The position numbers were made by a program, and so were the translations under genes. Shown here piece after piece: positions 17,565 through 24,424 of a stretch of 64,000 bases of DNA. Within the stretch, counting starts at the first letter, position 1, and every line of letters starts with the position of its first letter. A model generated the notes under the pieces. That model saw nothing but the letters and a program-made list of their open reading frames with translations. It had not been told where the DNA came from and ran no database searches. The DNA is from Paraburkholderia sabiae (GTDB taxonomy: Bacteria > Pseudomonadota > Gammaproteobacteria > Burkholderiales > Burkholderiaceae): positions 62,001 through 126,000 of the forward strand of contig NZ_CP125296.1 in assembly GCF_030412785.1 (NCBI RefSeq), read 5' to 3'.

Positions 17565-19334
17565 ATGCAAGCGAAGCAGGAATCGCGCTGGGACGAAGAA
17601 GTCGATCTGCTGATCTTCGGCGCGGGCGCAGCCGGCATGACGGCGGCACTGATCGCGCATCACGAGGGACTCAACGTGCTCGTGTGCGAAAAGACGGACG
17701 CCGTCGGCGGCATTACATCGACCTCGGGCGGCACGACATGGGTGCCCGGCACGCAACTGAGCGTCGATGCGGGCGTGCCCGACAGCATCGACGACGCGCG
17801 GCGCTTTCTGCAATCGGTCGTCGGCGACCGTGGCGGCGACGAAGCGCGCGAAGCGTTTCTGCAAAGCGGGCCGCTCGCCATCGACGAATTGCAGCGCATC
17901 AGCGACGTGCGCTTCGTCGCGGCAGCCGCGCATCCCGATTACGTGACGGGCCCAGGCGCGGCGTTCGGTGGCCGTGCGCTCGCGCCCGTTCCGTTCGACG
18001 CTCGCGTGCTCGGCGCGGATTTCGCGCGAGTCAGGCCGCCGCGCAAGGAATTCATGGGACTGGGCGGCATGATGGTGAATCGCAGCGATCTGAACTCGCT
18101 GCTGTTTCCGTTTGCGTCCGTTGGCAATTTCAAGCGGACGCTGGCCGTCGTGGGTCGCTATTTCGTCGATCGCTTGCGCTTTTCGCGCGGCACGCAACTC
18201 GTGATGGGCAATGCGCTCGCGGCACGGCTTTTCTACAGCCTGCGCAAGCGCGGCGTCGATGTGCGTTTCGACGCGCCGCTCGTCGAACTCGTGCGCGAGA
18301 ACGGCAAAGTGACGGGCGCGGTGGTCGGATCGAAGAACGGCGCAACGAAGCGTATCGGCGCGCGCCGTGGCGTCGTGCTCGCGACGGGCGGCGTCACGCG
18401 CCATCCCACGCTGCGCAAGCAGCTGTTTCCCGTTGGTGCGCAACCGCTGTCGTTATCGCCCGAAACGCATACGGGCGACGGCGTCGGCAGTGCGCTCAAG
18501 CTCGACGCGCGGCTCGAAAACGGCGGCGACAGCCCCGGCCTGTGGATGCCGTGCTCGATCCGTCGTTCGGGCAACGGAGACGATCATGTGTGGCCGCACA
18601 TCATTCTCGATCGCGCGAAGCCGGGGCTGATCGCCGTCAACCGGCGCGGCGAGCGCTTCGTGAATGAATCGAACTCGTATCACGATTTCGTGATGGGCAT
18701 GCTGCGCGATGAAGACCAAGGCACGAGCGTGCCCGCGCATCTGATCGTCGATGCAGCGTTCATCCGCGATTACGGTTTGGGCTTGCTGATGCCGGGACGC
18801 AGCCGCGCGCGTATCGCCGAATTCGAGCGCGCCGGTTATCTGGTGAAAGGCGCGACGCTCGCCGAGTTGGCGAAGAAACTCGATGTCGACGCGGCAGGAC
18901 TCGCGCGAACAGTGGAAACGTACAACCGTCACGCCGCATCGGGCGAAGATCCGGCATTCGGCCGTGGCTCCAGTCCGATGAGCCGCTTCAACGGCGATGC
19001 AGCGCAAAAGCCCAATCCGTGCATTCGACCGTTAGGCGATGGACCCTACTACGCCGTCACCGTCTGGCCCGCGGATCTCGCGTGCAGCGCGGGACTCGCG
19101 GGCACCGCGAACGGCGAAGTGCTCGATGCACACGGCGCGGTGATTCCAGGCCTTTTTGCATGCGGCAACGATCTGGCTTCGATCTTTCGCGGCACGTACC
19201 CGGGACCGGGCACGACACTCGGGCCCGCGATCGTCTTCGGATGGCGGATTGCCAAGTTCGTCGCGGGCAAGGAAGTCGGCAATTCGGCAGTCAGGCAGAC
19301 ACGTCCTCAAGCGTGCCTGCACGACACACCATAA
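17565..19334 (+). CDS. FAD-dependent dehydrogenase (FAD_binding_2), second copy
   Basis: The 589-residue flavoprotein resembles the enzyme at 7108-8859. It has the FAD site DLLIFGAGAAGMTAALIAHHEG, GGITSTSGGTTWVPGTQLS, and a C-terminal segment VIPGLFACGNDLASIFRGTYPGPGTTLGPAIVFGWRIA. The YPGPGTTLGPA ending differs from YPSGGITLGPA of the first enzyme, so the two may act at different steps. Start 17565 is chosen because AAGGAG sits seven bases upstream; ATGs at 17535 and 17541 lack this. It is the last gene of the operon and is followed by a strong terminator. Confidence 0.9.
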   Translation: MQAKQESRWDEEVDLLIFGAGAAGMTAALIAHHEGLNVLVCEKTDAVGGITSTSGGTTWVPGTQLSVDAGVPDSIDDARRFLQSVVGDRGGDEAREAFLQSGPLAIDELQRISDVRFVAAAAHPDYVTGPGAAFGGRALAPVPFDARVLGADFARVRPPRKEFMGLGGMMVNRSDLNSLLFPFASVGNFKRTLAVVGRYFVDRLRFSRGTQLVMGNALAARLFYSLRKRGVDVRFDAPLVELVRENGKVTGAVVGSKNGATKRIGARRGVVLATGGVTRHPTLRKQLFPVGAQPLSLSPETHTGDGVGSALKLDARLENGGDSPGLWMPCSIRRSGNGDDHVWPHIILDRAKPGLIAVNRRGERFVNESNSYHDFVMGMLRDEDQGTSVPAHLIVDAAFIRDYGLGLLMPGRSRARIAEFERAGYLVKGATLAELAKKLDVDAAGLARTVETYNRHAASGEDPAFGRGSSPMSRFNGDAAQKPNPCIRPLGDGPYYAVTVWPADLACSAGLAGTANGEVLDAHGAVIPGLFACGNDLASIFRGTYPGPGTTLGPAIVFGWRIAKFVAGKEVGNSAVRQTRPQACLHDTP

Positions 19335-19359
19335 CAGGCGCTCTATAGATCGACAGCAA

Positions 19360-19384
19360 AAGGGCCGCGAGGCCCTTCTTTTTT
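19360..19384 (+). terminator. Rho-independent terminator of the importer operon
   Basis: The stem AAGGGCC (19360-19366) and GGCCCTT (19371-19377) closes on the tetraloop GCGA and is followed by CTTTTTT. It lies 25 bp after the stop of the second FAD dehydrogenase and ends the 11.1-19.3 kb operon. Confidence 0.9.
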
Positions 19385-19392
19385 GTAGCGCA

Positions 19393-19419
19393 ATGTATCC
19401 GCACCGTGCGCGGATACAT
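19393..19419. promoter_or_regulatory. Inverted repeat upstream of ohr (operator candidate)
   Basis: ATGTATCCGC (19393-19402) and GCGGATACAT (19410-19419) form a 10-bp perfect inverted repeat with a 7-bp spacer. Further ATACAT half-sites follow at about 19424 and 19453. This does not match the TACAATT-type site usual for OhrR, and no ohrR gene is adjacent, so the binding protein is unknown. Confidence 0.45.
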
Positions 19420-19522
19420 ACGCATACATAGACCGCGCACCTCGACACAAGCGGGATACATCGGCACGCTTCAATACGGTCATCGATTGTTTGCCCCCAA
19501 CCACTCAACCGGAGCACGCATC

Positions 19523-19939
19523 ATGGCCCAGATCGAAAAAGTACTGTACACAGGCAAGGTTCACACGACGGGCGGCCGCGAAGGCGCCGCGCGCAGCTCG
19601 GATGGCCGTCTCGACATCAAGCTGTCGACGCCCGGCGGCGCAGGCGCAGGCACGAACCCGGAGCAACTGCTCGGCGCGGGCTGGTCGGCATGTTTCATCG
19701 GCGCGATGGGCGGTGCGGCGCGTGCGCTGAACGTCTCGCTGCCGGCTGACACCAGCGTCGATACGGAAGTCGATCTCGGCACGACCGACGGCGCGTACTT
19801 TATTCAGGCGCGTCTGAGCGTGAGCCTGCCCGGCCTGCCGCGCGACGTCGCGCAGCAAGTGGTCGACCGCGCGCATCAGACCTGCCCGTACTCGAAGGCG
19901 ACGCGCGGCAATATCGACGTGACGGTCACGCTCGTTTAA
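19523..19939 (+). CDS. ohr: Organic hydroperoxide resistance protein (Ohr/OsmC family)
   Basis: A 138-residue thiol peroxidase that reduces organic hydroperoxides. The two catalytic cysteines are in GAGWSACFIGAM and RAHQTCPYSKATRGN, the latter being the Ohr form rather than OsmC. The start at 19523 gives the usual length and begins MAQIEKVLYTGKVHTTGGREG, a standard Ohr N-terminus; CCGGAGC provides a ribosome site. The gene stands alone after the operon terminator and is convergent with TetR. Confidence 0.93.
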   Translation: MAQIEKVLYTGKVHTTGGREGAARSSDGRLDIKLSTPGGAGAGTNPEQLLGAGWSACFIGAMGGAARALNVSLPADTSVDTEVDLGTTDGAYFIQARLSVSLPGLPRDVAQQVVDRAHQTCPYSKATRGNIDVTVTLV

Positions 19940-19962
19940 ACGGTCGATAAAGGGCAGCGCGG

Positions 19963-20583
19963 CTACGTGTCTGCCCTGCTCCGTTTCGCCGCCTCGACCA
20001 GCGCGCGGATTGCCCAGCGCTTCACCTTGCGAGCCCGCGCGTCGTCGAGTTGCAGCACGTCCTTGAACACGATCATCGCTTCCGTGCCGATCACGAGGGC
20101 GAGCGCCTGCGTCAAGGTTTCGTATGCAGCGGGCTTGAATTCGTCCTGCATGGGTTCCAGCGCGGCTTCGATCAGCGCCGTCCGCCGGTTCTGCCGCAGC
20201 GGTGCGTCATCGCCGTTATCGCCCTTCGCGGCACGTTCCAGCGAATGAGCGAGCATCATGCGAAGCGGCGCTTCGTTGGCGAGAATCATCTCGTGCAGCG
20301 CCGTGTCCACACGCGTGAGCCGCGCCACGGGATCATCCGACGCGCGCGCGCCGAACAGCTTCGACGCATCCGGCGTGGCGACATCGAGCGACGCTTCGAG
20401 CATCAGCGCATCCATGCTCGGAAAATGACGATACGCGGTGGCACGCGACACCATCGCTTCTTCGGCGATATCTTCGAGGCTCGGCTTGCGCCCCTGCTGC
20501 ATCAATCGCGATGCCGCCTGCAGCAAGTCCTTGCGCGTGCGCCGCTTCTGGTTCGCACGCCCGTTGATCGTCACGTCTGCCAT
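19963..20583 (-). CDS. TetR-family transcriptional regulator
   Basis: A 206-residue TetR repressor. The helix-turn-helix (about 15-60) reads RKDLLQAASRLMQQGRKPSLEDIAEEAMVSRATAYRHFPSMDALM. The C-terminal ligand domain is unassigned. The start ATG follows the stop of the SnoaL-like gene by a single base, so the two form an operon. The palindrome at 21058-21073 in front of that operon is the probable binding site, and control may extend to the divergent antiporter. Confidence 0.92.
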   Translation of the reverse strand: MADVTINGRANQKRRTRKDLLQAASRLMQQGRKPSLEDIAEEAMVSRATAYRHFPSMDALMLEASLDVATPDASKLFGARASDDPVARLTRVDTALHEMILANEAPLRMMLAHSLERAAKGDNGDDAPLRQNRRTALIEAALEPMQDEFKPAAYETLTQALALVIGTEAMIVFKDVLQLDDARARKVKRWAIRALVEAAKRSRADT

Positions 20584-20584
20584 A

Positions 20585-21007
20585 TCACGCTTGCGGTAAC
20601 TGTTGAATGATGGCGGCGAGATCGACCCACACGTTCTCGCGCCTGATTTGCCCGTTCTCCGCGAATTCCAGCACATGCAGCATGCGGAATTCGAGCGGAC
20701 GTCCACGGCCTTCGAGTCCGAACGGCCTGCCCGACGCCTTGCCGCGCCATAGTGATTCGTCGATCACAAAGCCTTCGCCATAGAGACGCCGCAGGCATTC
20801 CACCCTGCTCTCCGACAGATCCGCGAACAGCGCCTCGTAAAACGGCCTTACTTCATCGCGGCCACGCACCGGCCCCGCAGGCCAGCCGATCACATCATGC
20901 TCGACATCCGGCGCAAGCGTGGCGAGCACGCCGTCTACGTCGTCGCGTCGCTCGAAACCGAAATGCTCTTCGATTTTCCCGTCCATCTGCACCGCTGTCA
21001 GCGTCAT
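20585..21007 (-). CDS. SnoaL-like/ester cyclase-family small protein
   Basis: A 140-residue protein with the SnoaL/NTF2-like cone fold signature: helical start KIEEHFGFERRDDVDGVLATLAPDVEHDVIG, then PVRGRDEVRPFYEALFADL and the strand pair EFRMLHVLEFAENGQIRRENVWVDLAAIIQQL. Many such proteins bind or isomerise small hydrophobic molecules; function here is unknown. AGGAG sits six bases before the start. It is the first gene of an operon with TetR. Confidence 0.85.
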   Translation of the reverse strand: MTLTAVQMDGKIEEHFGFERRDDVDGVLATLAPDVEHDVIGWPAGPVRGRDEVRPFYEALFADLSESRVECLRRLYGEGFVIDESLWRGKASGRPFGLEGRGRPLEFRMLHVLEFAENGQIRRENVWVDLAAIIQQLPQA

Positions 21008-21057
21008 GATTGGCTCCTCGCGCGATTGCGTTCGCGCCGTTCGCCAATTCATTCTAG

Positions 21058-21073
21058 TGAGACTTCAGTCTCA
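21058..21073. promoter_or_regulatory. TetR operator candidate
   Basis: TGAGACT-TC-AGTCTCA is a 7-bp perfect inverted repeat in the divergent promoter between the SnoaL-TetR operon (start 21007) and the antiporter gene (21204). A second inverted repeat, CATTAC at 21072-21077 with GTAATG at 21084-21089, overlaps its right end. The short symmetric form is typical of TetR sites. Confidence 0.7.
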
Positions 21074-21203
21074 TTACAAGATAGTAATGTATCGACTTGC
21101 GCGAGTGTTCCGGGACGCCGCACCGCCCATCGGCGGCGCCTTGTTTTCAACCCCGGCATACTGCACGCTTCTGGCTCCCCGCGAGCGCTCAACAGGAGAT
21201 GTC

Positions 21204-22787
21204 ATGTCGGCCGTGTCGGCATTCAAGCTGGTGCTGCTTTCGCTGATTGCGATCATCGCGCTCGAACTGATCGCCAGGCGTCTGCGCTTGCCGCCCGCTG
21301 CGGCGTTGCTGGTCGGCGGCGCTGCGATGGCCTTCGCGCCCGGCCTGCCGCCTGTCGTCCTCGATCCCGATCTCGTGCTGATCGTCTTCCTGCCGCCCTT
21401 GCTGATGGACGGCGCGTACTTCTTCGTCTGGACCGATTTCAAGCGGCATATCAAGCCGATTCTGCTGTTCGCGATCGGCGCGGTCGCGTTCACGACGTGG
21501 ATCGTCGGCGTCGTCGTGCATTGGGTCGTGCCGTCGCTGCCGTGGGCCGCCTGCTTCGCGCTCGGCGCCGTCGTCTCGCCGCCCGATGCCGTCGCGGCCA
21601 AAGCGGTGCTGGAACGGGTCGCGCTGCCGCGCCGCCTGATGGTGCTGCTCGAAGGCGAAAGCCTGCTCAACGACGCCGCCGGCCTCGTGCTGTTCCGCTT
21701 CGCCGTCGCCGCCGCGCTGACAGGCGCGTTCAGCGCGTCGCACGCCGCGCTGAGTTTCGCGGGACTCGCGGTGGGCGGCGTCGCTGTCGGATGCGTGGTC
21801 GGCTTTGTCGTCGTGTGGCTGCTGCGCCTGCTCGACGGCGACTATCTGATCATCACGACGTCGGTGATTTCGTGCTGGATCAGTTATATCGCGGGCGAAA
21901 TGCTGGACGTGTCGAGCGTCATTTCGACGGTGACGTGCGGCATGGTGCTCGGCTGGCATCAGCATGAAATTTTTTCGGCGACTGTGCGCATGCGCGGCAC
22001 GGCGTTCTGGCAAGTCATCGTGTTCGTGTTCGAAGCGCTCGTGTTCGTGCTGATCGGGCTGTCGCTGCGCGGCGTGATGCTGCGGCTCGGCGGCATCGAC
22101 AACGCACTCGCGCTGCTCGGCCCGGCGGCGCTGGCGACCGTGGCAACCGTCGTCGTGTCGCGCGGCGTGTGGACTTTCGGGCTGGAAGCGATCAACGCCG
22201 TGCTGCACCGCATCTCGCGTCGCGCCGCGCCGCCCGCCGACTGGCGCTCGGCATCCGTCGTGAGCTGGGCGGGCATGCGCGGCGTCGTGACGCTGGCGAT
22301 CGCGCTGTCGCTGCCCGAAACGATGCCAGGCCGCGACCTGATCCAGTTCTCGGCGTTCGTCGTGATTCTTTTTACGGTGCTGCTGCAAGGAACCACGATC
22401 GGCCTGGCGATCCGCATCATCCGGCCCGCCGCCGACGCCCACGCGTCGACCTATCTGACCGAACCGCAGGCATGGGCGCGCCTCGAAGCCGCGCAGTTCG
22501 AAGCGATCAAGCCGCTCGTCCATGCGCCCGACGGCAGCGTGCTACATCCGCGGCTGCTCGAACAGTACAGCTATCGCGCGCGCCTGACACACGAGTTTCA
22601 GGACGCCGAGAGCTTTCCGCAGGAGGCGCGCAAAGCGCATTACGACGTCGTGCTCGCCGCCATCGCGGCGGGACGCGCGGAACTGTTGCGCATGCATCGG
22701 CGCGGCCTGATTCACGACGAACTGCTGCACGTGCTGGAGCGCGATCTCGATCTGCAGGAAATGGCTTCGCGCCACGCTCAGGGATGA
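21204..22787 (+). CDS. Na+/H+ antiporter (CPA1/NhaP-like)
   Basis: The 527-residue protein is an inner-membrane monovalent cation/proton antiporter. About a dozen hydrophobic spans fill residues 1-410. Conserved ion-path stretches are ALGAVVSPPDAVAAKAV and VLLEGESLLNDAAGLVLF, plus SWAGMRGVVTLAIALSLP near the end of the membrane part. A soluble C-terminal tail of about 110 residues follows. The start at 21204 has AGGAGA upstream; the open frame reaches back to 20919 but that part is antisense to the SnoaL gene. It is divergent from the TetR operon and may share its operator. Confidence 0.93.
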   Translation: MSAVSAFKLVLLSLIAIIALELIARRLRLPPAAALLVGGAAMAFAPGLPPVVLDPDLVLIVFLPPLLMDGAYFFVWTDFKRHIKPILLFAIGAVAFTTWIVGVVVHWVVPSLPWAACFALGAVVSPPDAVAAKAVLERVALPRRLMVLLEGESLLNDAAGLVLFRFAVAAALTGAFSASHAALSFAGLAVGGVAVGCVVGFVVVWLLRLLDGDYLIITTSVISCWISYIAGEMLDVSSVISTVTCGMVLGWHQHEIFSATVRMRGTAFWQVIVFVFEALVFVLIGLSLRGVMLRLGGIDNALALLGPAALATVATVVVSRGVWTFGLEAINAVLHRISRRAAPPADWRSASVVSWAGMRGVVTLAIALSLPETMPGRDLIQFSAFVVILFTVLLQGTTIGLAIRIIRPAADAHASTYLTEPQAWARLEAAQFEAIKPLVHAPDGSVLHPRLLEQYSYRARLTHEFQDAESFPQEARKAHYDVVLAAIAAGRAELLRMHRRGLIHDELLHVLERDLDLQEMASRHAQG

Positions 22788-23125
22788 CCCGGAGCGGCCT
22801 CGCGCACGGCCGTAAGCCGCCTCAAGTAAATGACGACGCATGCCGATATGCAGTTGAGGCACCGCCCCGTCTGATACTCCTAGCCGCCGTCAGGGCCCCG
22901 ATATGCGCGTCGCATCCGCCGCAAGCGTTTCATTGCATGCTTCGATCACCTCGTCACGTCATGTAATCGGGCCCTGGTTGACCGGCAATCGTTTGCCTTC
23001 CGCCGATTCATCGCTCAGAGCGCATCGCGCGTCCATTCGGGACGCCGCTTCCGCTCGCCGGTGCGTTGCGCGGACCTGGCGCCGCGACGGACTTTCTCCA
23101 CTCCGAACCTGACAGTGATTCTCAC
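22788..23125. other. 338-bp intergenic region before the lipoprotein gene
   Basis: No gene is supported. GCCTCAA near 22819 and TTGAGGC near 22854 form a 7-bp inverted repeat with a long spacer just after the antiporter, with no T-run. The remainder should hold the promoter of the lipoprotein-GGDEF/EAL operon, but no clear site is seen. Confidence 0.4.
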
Positions 23126-24424
23126 GTGCGACGACTTGCCTTTGCCTCCCTGCTATCCGGCCTGGTGACTGTCCTTTTTTTGTCGTTGTACGGTTGTCAT
23201 CAGAAGGATTCCGCTTCGCCGGGCGCGGCCGCGCCCGCGAAGACGGTCATCACCGCGCTGGTCTGGGCGCCGGACTGGCCGGAAGAAATGCTTCAGATCG
23301 CCGCCGCGTTCAGCAAGGAAAATCCGGACATCGGCGTGAATGTGCAGTTCATGGTCGGCAATTCCGTCGAGGCGAACATCAAGCCGCGCATCGCCTCCGG
23401 CAACCTGCCGGACCTCGTCAGTGTGAACCCGAATGCGTACTCGGCCGAACTGGCCGATCAGGGCATTCTGGCCGACGCCGGCAAAACGTCGGCATGGAAC
23501 AACATGCTCGATCCGCTCAAGGACGACTGGACGAGCCGTCGGCAGTCGAAGGCGTTCGGCATTTCGGGCGGCGTGGCGACGGTGTTGATGTACTACAACC
23601 AGGACATGTTCGAGAAAGCCGGCATCAAGACGCTGCCGACCAATTTCCGCGAATTCCTGGCCGTCTGCGAGCAGCTCAAGCGCGCGGGTTTCACGCCTGT
23701 CATGTGGAACGGCGGGTTTCCGAACATGCTGGGCAACGGCCCGTTCAGCTTCGGCTTCGCGAACAACGTAGTCGCGCGCGAGCCCGAGTGGAAAAAGAAG
23801 ATCGACGACGGCACGCTGAATCTGAACACGCCGGCAGTCGCCGATATATTTGCGAAGATGTCGCTGATCGCGGATCGCGGCTACGTGCAGGATGGATACA
23901 TGGCGACGGACTACGACGGCGGCATCCGCCTGTTCAAGGAAGGCAAGGTCGCGATGGCGTTCCACGGCAGCTGGGCGGCCGGTCTGCTGCTGCACGGCAA
24001 TCCGTTCCGGGCGGGCGTTTTCATTCCGCCGTGGAATGCGCCCGGCAAGCGCGTCGTGCCCGTGATCGGCAGCGAAACGGGCTTTGCGGTGTGCGAAACC
24101 CCGAACAAGGCGGCCGCCTTGCGCTTCCTGGAATTCATCGCCGGCAAGGGTTTCAGCATTCTCCAGGCGAAGCGCCAGAACATCTCGCCGTTCAAACAGA
24201 GCGCGGGCGCGATTGCGGGCGATCCGCAGATCGTCGAATACACGCGCATGGTCAGTCGTTTTCCCGTCACGGCGAGCCCGTACTATTCGGAGCTTCCGTC
24301 GAACTCTATCGAGCGCCTGCATCGTCTGATGCAGGATGTCCTCTTGAAGCGGATCACGCCGAAGCAGGCCGCCCAGCAGCTCGACGCGTCCGTCAAGAAT
24401 GAAGCAAAGATGCATTACAAATGA
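23126..24424 (+). CDS. Extracellular solute-binding lipoprotein (sugar-type, family 1)
   Basis: A substrate-binding protein of the maltose/sugar class, about 432 residues. A lipoprotein signal is seen: VRRLAFASLLSGLVTVLFLS followed by lipobox LYGC. The mature part has the family pattern ALVWAPDWPEEMLQIAAAFSKENPDIGVNVQF, IASGNLPDLVSVNP, YYNQDMFEKAGIKTLPTNFREFL and KVAMAFHGSWAAGLL. The GTG at 23126 sets the signal peptide at the exact N-terminus and is preferred; an ATG at 23066 would add 20 unneeded residues. No ABC permease or ATPase is nearby. Its stop overlaps the start of a membrane GGDEF-EAL gene, so it likely acts as a periplasmic sensor partner rather than in transport. Confidence 0.88.
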   Translation: MRRLAFASLLSGLVTVLFLSLYGCHQKDSASPGAAAPAKTVITALVWAPDWPEEMLQIAAAFSKENPDIGVNVQFMVGNSVEANIKPRIASGNLPDLVSVNPNAYSAELADQGILADAGKTSAWNNMLDPLKDDWTSRRQSKAFGISGGVATVLMYYNQDMFEKAGIKTLPTNFREFLAVCEQLKRAGFTPVMWNGGFPNMLGNGPFSFGFANNVVAREPEWKKKIDDGTLNLNTPAVADIFAKMSLIADRGYVQDGYMATDYDGGIRLFKEGKVAMAFHGSWAAGLLLHGNPFRAGVFIPPWNAPGKRVVPVIGSETGFAVCETPNKAAALRFLEFIAGKGFSILQAKRQNISPFKQSAGAIAGDPQIVEYTRMVSRFPVTASPYYSELPSNSIERLHRLMQDVLLKRITPKQAAQQLDASVKNEAKMHYK

